Assembly: GCF_000143415.4 (NCBI RefSeq)
Contig: NW_003314327.1
Location: 795,403 to 859,402 of the forward strand
Source: Selaginella moellendorffii
Taxonomy: Eukaryota > Streptophyta > Lycopodiopsida > Selaginellales > Selaginellaceae
DNA: 64,000 nucleotides
Direction of reading: 5' to 3'
A program made the position numbers and the translations under genes. The notes below the pieces were generated by a model. It did no database searches, was not told where the DNA came from, and worked only from the letters and a program-made list of their open reading frames with translations. Below, in pieces: positions 54,874 through 64,000 of the stretch. Position 1 is the stretch's first letter, and each line of letters starts with the position of its first letter.

Positions 54874-56586
54874 ATGCGACGATGGTGTTCGATCCGGGCT
54901 CCCAGGGAGGCGGTGGAATGCGTCGTGATCGGCGCGGGCATCGTCGGGATGGCGATCGCGCGGCAGCTCGCCATCGCAGGGAAGAATGTCGTGGTTGTGG
55001 AAGCTGGATCCGCAGTAGGGACAGGCACCAGCTCCAGGAACAGTCAAGTAATCCATGCCGGGATCTACTATCCCGTTGGATCGCTCAAGGTTTGCTCGAT
55101 TTGTCGCTTGAAATTCCAGCTCCGCGAATCTCTCGCTCTGTGCCACTGTCAGGCAGGCCGCTCTGTGCGTTCTAGGGAACAAGGCGATGTATGCCTACTG
55201 CCAGGAGCGATCCATTCCTTTCAAAAGATTGGGGAAGTTGATCGTGGCCACTTCGCTCCAGCAGGAGAAGACGCTACTTCGATTGCAAGAGACCGGTGTT
55301 GCGAATGGCGCCGAGGATTTGCGGGTGATCACAGCTGCCGAGGCGATGGCGATGGAGCCCGAGCTGAATTGCGTGAAAGCGCTGTGGTCGCCATCCACGG
55401 GAATTGTTGATAGTCACTCTTTAATGCTCTCACTCCAGGTATGTTCTTACTCCATCTTTTTTTCTCGCTTCTCTTGTTCTTCTTTAGTTCTACGTGATGC
55501 GTGAACTCTATTTTTCTTTTCTCAATGCTCTTCTATGTTCTTCGTTTTGTTTTTCGTCGGCTTGTTTGCCATTAAGTTACAACCTTGTCCTCTAGTTTTT
55601 TCTCTCGCTTTTTACATTTAGTTCTTCTCTGCATGCTTCGAAACTTCTTTGGTTGTCCATCGAATCTTATGCGTGAACTCTAGTTTTTCTTTCTCAATCC
55701 TTTCTTTTTTTCCTCTCTTCTGTGTTCTTCGTTTTGTTTTTGCTTTGTGGGTGCGACTTTGTGGATTTTTTCTCTTAAACAGGCAGATGCCGAGGAGAAA
55801 GGCGTAGCACTCGCGCTCAACAGCACTGTTCTCGGTGGCACAGTTCGACCCGACGGAGGACTGAACATCGTCGTCCACGAGACAAGCAGCGCTGCAAACA
55901 AACCGGTTGACGAGCTCGTGAGCACAGCTGAGATGGTACTCTCCGCAAGCTATGTGATCAACTCCGCTGGCTTGCACGCAACAGCCATCGCTCGAAACAT
56001 CGAAGGCTTGAGCAGCAGTAGCATTCCTGAGAACTACTTCGCCAAAGGGAACTACTTCGCCATTTCATCCTCCAAGGCACAGTTTTCGCACTTGATCTAC
56101 CCGGTTCCCGAGGAAGGAGGTCTCGGAGTACACTTGACTATCGATCTCGGAGGTGCCACAAGATTTGGACCGGACGTTCAGTGGCTAAACCTTTCGACGA
56201 CAAGCGTGACAACCGAGTAAATGACCACTCTTTATCTTTCGTTCATACCTTTGTTCCACAGGTTTGACTACAGTGTGGATCCAGCGAGAGCTCGCAGCTT
56301 CTACCCAGAGATTCGGAAATACTTCCCAGGACTTCCAGATGAAAGCTTGGTTCCAGATTACTCTGGAGTGCGTTCCAAGCTCCGTGGAGGAAGTGGCTTC
56401 GACTTCATGATCCAAGTGAGTGAATCAAATTTTCGTTTTTGTTTTCCGGGTTTCACGTTGGATCTATTTATGTCGCAGGGAAAGAAGCATCATGGCATTC
56501 CAGGCCTCATCCATCTATTCGGGATTGAATCGCCGGGCTTGACCGCGTGTATGGAAATCGCCAAGCGAGTTTGCCAAATTCTTTAG
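54874..56586 (+). CDS. L2HGDH: L-2-hydroxyglutarate dehydrogenase (FAD-dependent, mitochondrial)
   Basis: Oxidises L-2-hydroxyglutarate to 2-oxoglutarate. Five exons: 54874-55089, 55157-55438, 55783-56216, 56262-56415, 56479-56586; 397 residues. The FAD-binding GxGxxG motif is [19 protein letters not shown] at residue ~15, then [21 protein letters not shown] and [10 protein letters not shown], the family signature. Further matches are [78 protein letters not shown] and the end [16 protein letters not shown]. The leader before the FAD motif is only about 14 residues, short for a mitochondrial presequence, so targeting may differ or the true start may be further upstream. Confidence 0.94.
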
Positions 56587-56791
56587 GCTGACACGTTGTA
56601 CGAGTTCAGTACGAAAGAAAATTATGTCTCGTTCTCTCTAAAGTCTTTTCTATGTTCTCCTTCCAGGAACTGGTTACTTGAGGGAGCGCAAGAGCTGGTT
56701 GGATCGCTCAAGCAGTGGACAGCTTCGAGCGTGAGGTATGTTCTTCTAACTAGCAAGGATGAACAACTCATGATTGTTAGTAGCCACTGGA

Positions 56792-57590
56792 TTACAAATG
56801 AGAAGGCCTCTTGCTGTGCAAAAGTTTTGGAGTTTTATCTAAGGAGATGCAACCTGGATAGAACTTCATCAATTCGAAAAGAACGCTTCGCCACTTTTCA
56901 GGAATGTCTTCCACGGTGTCGATCATATCAGAGCAATGGACCACAAGCTTACGGGCTCCCTGGTCTCTGAACAAGACCCCCAAGAAAGAGATGTCGCCAT
57001 CAGGGTAAAAATAAACATTCAACCAAAGGTGGAAATCAAGTGCCTAAGCTATGTGGATTGCCTTGGCATTGGAGTGCCTACAAGAAGAAGATCAAAGGAT
57101 AGAAAAATAGAAAACCATAACGAGTGTAGTGTTTCACGCACCTGTAACGAGCTGGCGTCGAAATGGACGCTTCGCAAGTTGACCAAGGGCTCCAGAAGAA
57201 GGGAAATGCTCATCTTGTGCTTGCTTTCCAGATTCATGAAGGTAATCTCTGTGATTGTGGGCATGAGCTCGAAGAGCCTCACCAATTCATCCAGCTCCCA
57301 GTATCCTCTGATTTGCAAGCTCCTGAGCTTGTCAAACTTCGAGTTTGCAGTGAGCGTACATCGTCAGAACTTCTAGGCTCTCCGATTGGAAACTGAGGCA
57401 GATGTCCTGTTTGAACCTGCCAACCTTGAAGGTAGTCAGCCGGGGAGTGTCGAGGAAAATTTCGAAAGAGCTCAAAATGCCGTCCAGCCATATCCACATC
57501 AAAGTGAATCTCTTGAGGCTGGCGCTCGACACTGTGAGATGGGCCCTGGCGAGAGCCTCAAGACACTCGACGGCAAGCTCCTCACGTAGC
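56792..57590 (-). pseudogene. F-box/FBD-LRR-like gene remnant, 5'-truncated
   Basis: Minus-strand blocks show leucine-rich-repeat text of plant F-box/LRR-FBD proteins: ASLKRFTLMWIWLDGILSS, TPRLTTFKVGRFKQD, SLEVLTMYAHCKL (57,590-57,330), then in another frame KLRSLQIRGYWELDELV, MPTITEITFMNLE, PLVNLRSVHFDASSLQ (57,318-57,130), and after an intron-like gap DISFLGVLFRDQGARKLVVH, FELMKFYPGC (57,030-56,792). Frame changes and stops separate the blocks. No F-box is present; the 5' side meets the dispersed repeat at 57,592. Confidence 0.6.
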
Positions 57591-57591
57591 G

Positions 57592-57924
57592 AGAAGACGC
57601 CTGAAGTAATTGATTTGACTCAGCCATTCAGGTGCACTAAAAATCTCTCGACTGTGAGATGTTTATGGTGTGCAATTTGTAAAAGGGTGGATTTTACAAT
57701 AAGCAGATTTCACTCATACCACGTGTCTGGCTGCTATTGGTCCACATGTAATATAAGTACAAGGATAGAATATTTTATGAATATCCAATCCTTATGCCCC
57801 GGATGGGGAGCAATGATCCATGCTATGTGCCAAATGGAGCTATTCATGGCTCATAAACCCATTCATCCCATGCATTCAAGCAAGTTGTTAATGTTACAAA
57901 CCAAATGGACAATCAACCAAATTG
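57592..57924 (-). repeat. Dispersed repeat, copy B (inverted relative to copy A at 38371-38689)
   Basis: Reverse complement of the 38-kb copy with small indels. Its left boundary coincides with the broken 5' end of the LRR gene remnant, so its insertion or a rearrangement at it may have truncated that gene. Confidence 0.85.
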
Positions 57925-60300
57925 TGTACTATACTACCTTATCTAGAGCATTATGTTCTCACTTCTTGCTCTTATTGCTCATGGCAATAGCTCCATTGCA
58001 AAGCCGTGGATATATACCATTTAGAGTCATGTCTCTAATGCATCTTATTGGCACAATTTTCAATTATTTTACTCTATTGTAGAAAAAATTTTAAGCAACT
58101 CTATAAGAGTAAAAGGAGTGGAACTACTTCCCTCTAGAAAGGGGGGTGGAAGCACACCATAGCCTTTAAGGTTTTCACCATCATTGTCATATGTTAACAT
58201 TGGCTTATTTACATTTAAAAATCAAAAAATAAAGAAAATATTCATTTGTGTAATGCATCTTACCAGTCGTATGGCTTAGAGCCACTATCTCCAGTGACAA
58301 GGATGTCTCTGGAGATTCTTGGTGTGATTCATCCCCACCATCACTTTGTTCTTCAATTTTGGTGATATCCATATTATCTTATACGAGGAGAGTTTCTTCT
58401 GGCAATGGAAGAATATCCTCATCCGTAGAGTTTTCTTTTTCATTATTCTTGTCGTGGTTTGGTTTTTGCATGGCTGGCCTTGGGAGAAATGACTCTATCA
58501 CTAAGGGATCATCATTTGCAGTTAAGGCATTTATATCAATTACAATTGCAAAGACCACAACTTATATTTGTGAAGAGGGGATATAAAAAAGATAATGACT
58601 TATATTCGTGAACATCTTTTAATTCTAGTGCTCGGGCTTGTTTTTGATAACTTAGCCAATGTTTGTTAATAAGATGCTCCATAACATTGTATAAATAGAT
58701 TACTGTTTCCTGGTTGCTACTGGCTTTGTTTGCTATAGCTCCCCATGATGTTTAAAGAGGCTAGTAGCAAGGCTAAATAGAGTTGAGGCCAAATTTTGCA
58801 AACTCGACATGAGCTTCACCACTATTAGACTACCTTTCAAGTCGGACAAATGCTCCTAAATTGGTCATGGATAAAGGTTGAATTCCTAAGGCTTGGGGTG
58901 ATAGTAGAATCACATGTTGGGCCATGCTAAGCTAGAAAGGAATACTGGAGTATAAGCCACCCCATATGAGAGACTCTAAGAGGTCTACTGCCAACTTGTC
59001 AAGTTTCATCACCTTCACTAATGACTCTTTTTTCCAGCTATACAAGTGTAGATGCTAAGTCTTCGGGATTGCAATCCACTTGGTGACAAAAGCTGTAGTG
59101 AACAGCCAGGGGGACAAAGGTTGTCATAGATGACATACCCTTTGGATTGACTACCATAACATCCACAATGACAAAATAAAAATTGTTAATTGTTATTGGC
59201 ATAGGTGCCACAAGCGGTGAGAGAGTCTAGCATAGTGAAATGAAAATGAGTCAATGAATCCAAGGAAAAAAAATGAAGAGTGCATGAGGTCATGTTATAC
59301 CTATAGCTCATATGGCAACCCGCCTTGAGGGTCAGCTTGAAGATATTTAGATGTTGAAGCTCCACTGGGTAACAATATCAATCCAGTAGTTATAAAATAC
59401 TAATGGGGAACTATGAGCTCGCTCGTGTGGTGGCATTATTAACTCACCCTATACAGAAAAACACATGGAAAAATTATGGGTACAAATGAAAACTCACTGA
59501 GCTAGACCACTTGTTGCTTCAGGAGGTAGATGGCCAGGGACTGGCACTTGTACTGGTAGATGGAGTTGCAAGAGTTGTAGTGGTTGGTGGAGTTGCAGGG
59601 TTGGTAGTAGTGGCACTATATGGGCTTGCGTGAGCACGCCACATAATTGGTGTTGGTGGCAACATTCAAGATTGGACAATACCATGGGCATGAGGCATCT
59701 GGACTTGCTCATTTCAGACACTCAGGCTGGTGTTTTCTAGGGAAGGCAAGGAGAATGAAACATGCTGGAGGTTTTGCATATGTTGTAGTGTATGCAATGT
59801 TAGGTGGCGCTCTACTTGCTTAAAAGCAATCGAGAGGTATGGGTGGGATGTTGTTGGAGTTGATGTCCCTACTACAGAGCTTGGAAATCAAGTGGTTGGC
59901 ACATGTCTTGCAGGACTATTGGCTGTACAGAGTGCAAAACATTGAGTGCTTTGTGTGTTTGCAAAGCATTTCCTGCACAATGTCTACTACTGTTAAAGCA
60001 TGCAAGGTTCTTGCTTTGAGCCTGGAAACAACAAGGGATTAGTTATGCAAATCTAATTGAAGAGAAGCTACCCACCATCACAACTATGGCACTTTTACCT
60101 ATGTGGTGGTCCTACGATTGGGGGAGTGTGTGCTACAAGCCTTGCCTCTTCTTAGATCATGCAAATCGATTGGAAGAATGAAAGAATTATCAACAAAATC
60201 ATATTAAGCATTGTCATAAAATAAAATTGCCATAACACAATAAATATAGCACATAATATAATATAATATAGGCACATTTAATATAGGTGGGATTTGTGGC
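57925..60300. other. AT-rich gene-poor DNA
   Basis: No gene supported. A low-complexity stretch at about 59,520-59,620 repeats phrases like GGAGTTGCAAGAGTTGTAGT. The remainder has stops in all frames and looks like old transposon-derived sequence. Confidence 0.5.
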
Positions 60301-61330
60301 AACCCTAAAATTGGGAAAATCAAGAATTGAATTTAAATTTTAAATTTACACTAAAGAACACTAAATTTTCTCCAAGTATGGCCAAGTAAAGTTTTTTCAA
60401 AGCTTGTTGCTTCACTAATGTTGCTGTAGGCAAGGCATTCTCGATGTAAAATGGTAGATCTACACCCAGAACATCAATCATTGCACACTCCATTGTTAGA
60501 TCCAAATGAAGTAGATGTTACTTGTCCAAGTTGAGTCCCTCCTGATGCATAAAAAATGCTTGGTTTCAAACAGTGTTGAGAGTCTGTAAAGTAGTTAAGC
60601 ACAATGAAATAGATTAAAAGAAATTGTTCTATTCTTATTTTAAAGATTACCTCTAACAGAGTTGCATCTTCGACATTCAAGAGAAATGGTCTAGGTATGA
60701 TTTCAATATCTTTTCCACCAACAACTAATATAATCCTACAAAAGCACAATATATGTAAAATTCTATAACATTACCAAATTCTTACCTAAGCTCTTATTCC
60801 ATTGGTTGAAATAAGTTTTCTGAAACATGAGATGGCTTGAAGTAATCACCACATCAATTCAGACAGACCTCATGAAGGTTCCAGGTTGCAACCCAGTGCA
60901 AAATATCTTTCTTGAGTTATAGAGCAAAGACACAACGTAGACTCTGGTTGTGCCATGGATTAAATACATCGAGAATTCTTATGTCTTCCATGAACTCAAA
61001 AAGGTGCTTATAAAACCACACCACACACTCAAAGAACTCTCTTCACAAATGCTTTATACACTACAAAACAAATTCAATTTAGTCCTTATTAGAACAAACT
61101 CTAACATTGTGAGTACTTAGTTATATGTTAATGTCCCATATATGAAGCTCCTAACTGCAAGACCCCAACAATGGATGTTCTTCTCGACCTCATTGTATTC
61201 TAGAGTATTGTCACTCCAGATGCGTTTAGGCCTTCCAAATTGATGAATAGCCTATGCATATGTATTGAATATTGCATAGGATTCTTTGGAGGTAGCCATC
61301 TTACAAGCTACAATATAATTAATTGCTTTG
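60300..61330 (-). pseudogene. Degenerate integrase-like (DDE) transposon-derived gene
   Basis: Minus-strand translation, read through stops and frame changes, shows AIHQFGRPKRIWSDNTLEYN (SDN encoded at 61,207-61,215), then WFYKHLFEFMEDIRILDVFN, PWHNQSLRCVFAL and WVATWNLHEV. This order resembles the integrase-core domain proteins with YGxPxxVRSDxGxEN ... RVFxxVxxxYxxLFxxLE ... NxxHLxxLxxVF found scattered in many eukaryotes. Downstream (60,749-60,320) a freer frame holds KDIEIIPRPFLLNVEDATLL. Multiple stops show it is dead. Family assignment rests on pattern memory only. Confidence 0.45.
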
Positions 61331-64000
61331 CAAATAATGGCATGTACATAGAAACCATAACTTACAAGTTCGCAATATACTACAATAAACATGTTACCAC
61401 ATATGCTCACAAAAAAGCAGAAATAAAAGAATATTCACAATCTATATAGCAAATGCATAAGCCTCCTCGTTCTTGTAAATCTGTTGTCAAATCCTTGTCA
61501 TGTGCCTCTGTTCCAGCCTAGTTGGATTGTGAGTGGCTAAGGCCTCACAAATTTGGCATTGGCTAAACTGGTATCCTCTAGTTCAATAGCTAGATTGGGA
61601 ATTGATAATCCCTTAGTTTATGTCATCTCGATTCATGGCATAGTTAGTCTAGATGTGATGAAGTACCTCTTTGGATGGTACCTTATAGTACAAGGTAAGT
61701 AGTAGTCTTAGTTTCAAGGATCTTTAGGTGCATCCAAATGCCAAATGCGGCCGGACTATTAAATTGTAAATGATTAAATCTTTCATTCTACTTTAGTCAC
61801 TTAACCACACCTCTAACCACTTGAAAGAGTATCTCTCACAACCTCCATAAGTCCTATTCTAGACTTGGGGATTTGTTAACCCCAAGAATAACATCTATAC
61901 CATTCAACTTTTGCACTTGGTCCAAGTGCTCCACGTGTCTGATCCCATGACCAACACTAAAAAGTACTACCGATATATCAACCTGTTACACTAAAGCCAT
62001 GCCCATTCACCTTTATGACATTGGTGATCCAACATCATTTGCATCCTAGTCCCGTCTTTCAAAGGCTAAGCCATCCATCCATGAGTGATCATCCTAGGTC
62101 CACTCTTTAGCATCCTTATGATGCCTATAGATATGGGGATTAACCTTTCCCAATATCCTTTTTTCAATCCCTACCAAATCTCTTTTCGTCCACGGCCATA
62201 TTCGCTAACACTACCACTAAATCAGGGCTCAAAGGCCTAACCAATACATCCCATTGACCTCTAGAACTTCCTCACCATATAACTGTATCTTTGGTCATTA
62301 TATTAGAGGATTACTTCTTTTTCTTTCCATAGTTTGGGACTTTGAGATGACATTCAAAATATCATGGCCCTACACAAGTGTCGTGGGTGCTCTCCCCACC
62401 TTCCGCCCTTAAGTGCCCTAGCCATGTGGCTAGAGTGAGGTTTTAATAAGCCATGTATCCAAGTAAGTAGTGCCACTCACACTTGGATTAGGAATATTAA
62501 CCATTTGATCTTTAGGGGAGCTAAAGCTAGCTTTTGAACACTTCACCAAACTACCTAGTTTATCTATCCATATTCACTTTAGCATTGGACTCTTCAATGG
62601 ATATATCATCACTTAATACACAGGTATAACCTTCTTTGGTCACATTGGCCTTTCCTAGCCAAATTAGCTCTAATGTGGCACTCTTTTAGCTCCACTTTGG
62701 GGCTTAAAGATCTATGTCTCACATAAATCCCTTTGATTGCAAAAAATTATAGAAAGCCTAGAAATGTGCAAATCATGAATCTAAGAGGTTAAAAACTAAG
62801 TAAACCTTTGTGTAGCACACATGAATTTAGAGCCGAATTCTAAACCCATTGCACTATGAAACAAAGGTCCTGTACAATCCCACAACCACCAACTCTTTGT
62901 ATTCAGCACTTACAAGCAAAACAGTGTCAGAAGGTGTCTAGCACAATTTTGGCATACCGGTGGCCTAACGCGAAGAGTAGGGTACTTTATCAACTAGTTT
63001 GTTGCTTTTGACAGCTTGTGCTCGCAGTGGAGAAGTGGGCCATTGACTGAAGCTATGTGGCCTTCTTTAGAACCTTGAAAGTATACTATGGAGCTTGGGC
63101 TTAGATCCAAGCCGGACACAAAACAAGGAGTAACATAACCTAACAGAAGCTAAATTAATCTCTCATATGGTCAAATATTATACATTTGGAACCCCCCATA
63201 GCCCCTGCCCCCCCCCCTTTGAGGAACACATGCTTTGAGCTTTCACCCAAAGCATCCCTTAGTACCAGGAGTTAGTCTTTGGGATAAGTATGAAATTTAC
63301 TAAATATGGAATGGTGCTAGAATTTGAAAGCAAGAATAACACCATAGGTTTAAAACACTCTCTACATTCTGTAAATATGCCTCTTAAACGGATCTAGACA
63401 CTTACCATAAATAGCATATGGATCCGGGAAAGAACTAACATATAGAGCATGATAGTGAGGGTGTTTGGCAGATACAATAAGCTATCATGTAGCAATATTG
63501 AAGGACTAGACTCAATATGTGAGGGTTTTTGCCAAGCTAGTGCAACAAAGAGTAAAAGAGAATTAATAAGTTGGGCCAAGTATGCTTGACTAAATAAACA
63601 CTTGGGAATTCTTTCCTTATGTTCATTCGGCCAAGTGTAGATGCTAAATCTAGTTTACTAACACTTGAACAAGAGGGGCCAATAAAGGGAACTAGCAATA
63701 CTAATCTTTTACCGTTATGACAATAAGGAAAGAATATTCATAAAGATTAGCCGACAAATATCTTTTGATACCCAAAGTTATATTTGCAACACTTTGGGAG
63801 AGCACATTATCACTATCCATACTTGAACCATAGTATGAATCACTAAAATTGGATGGAAGGCTCCTTTTCCTTTATGTCTTCTATGGAATAAAAAGTTTCA
63901 ATAACACAAATTTGAAGTAAATTGGGGAGGGAACTATATTCATGAGCAATTTAGTAGAAAATCAAAGCCACTTCCAACAGTACCCACAAAAACATTTGAA
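61331..64000. other. AT-rich gene-poor DNA to the window end
   Basis: No complete gene, RNA gene or clear repeat pair found. A C-run (about 12 bases) occurs near 63,208. Some of it may be further decayed transposon sequence. Confidence 0.5.

Noticed and set aside
59494-59721. Gln/Leu/Pro-rich minus-strand frame
   Set aside because: It arises from short G/T-rich repeats; low complexity and no flanking gene structure.
1-64000. CRISPR arrays, operons or prokaryotic mobile elements
   Set aside because: The window is plainly eukaryotic nuclear DNA with spliceosomal introns; no regularly spaced repeats of CRISPR type were seen.

Overview
This is plant nuclear DNA, most likely from a lycophyte such as Selaginella. 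Genes are split into many exons by very short GT-AG introns (mostly 45-75 bp), intergenic gaps are tiny, and the protein set is that of a land plant (RAPTOR, the TPLATE subunit TWD40-1, NEF1, an ABCG11-type exporter, MSL1, CYP40, UBC32). AAACCCTAA 'telo-box' motifs lie next to many start codons. The species is inferred, not proven.

Layout. 0-0.5 kb: start of an RTN4IP1-like oxidoreductase (-), cut by the window edge. 0.7-6.0 kb: RAPTOR (+, 23 exons). 7.0-9.6 kb: ABCG11-type half transporter (+). 11.5-13.8 kb: Ycf45/SPD1-like plastid AAA ATPase with an R3H-like end (-), followed by a tandem repeat and an unidentified gene at 14 kb. 14.8-23.9 kb: a very AT-rich island with one convincing gene, an intronless B-lectin protein (-). 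23.9-30.4 kb: TWD40-1 and MSL1-like (+). 31.2-33.6 kb: a signal-peptide PEBP protein and an F-box/kelch gene (-). 33.9-38.3 kb: NEF1 (-) and a rhomboid protease (+), head to head. 38.7-42 kb: decayed copies of the WASH-complex subunit WASHC4/SWIP with an intact PLAT gene between them. 44-46.6 kb: a frameshifted unknown gene and a GH19 chitinase (-). 46.9-56.6 kb: a dense block of CYP40 (+), LPEAT1 (-), RAD51C (+), RPN13 (-), UBC32 (-) and L-2-hydroxyglutarate dehydrogenase (+). 56.8-64 kb: a broken F-box/LRR-type gene, a dispersed repeat, and AT-rich DNA with an integrase-like relic.

How the genes relate. Most are unrelated housekeeping genes packed together. Three divergent pairs have start codons only 35-47 bp apart, and the RAD51C and RPN13 stop codons are 8 bp apart, so promoters and 3' ends must be shared or overlapping. 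RPN13 and UBC32 both belong to ubiquitin-proteasome function; NEF1 and the rhomboid are both probably plastid membrane proteins. Exon coordinates were assigned by hand from splice consensus, reading-frame phase and remembered family sequences. Exon lengths were checked to keep frame, but no search or alignment was run.
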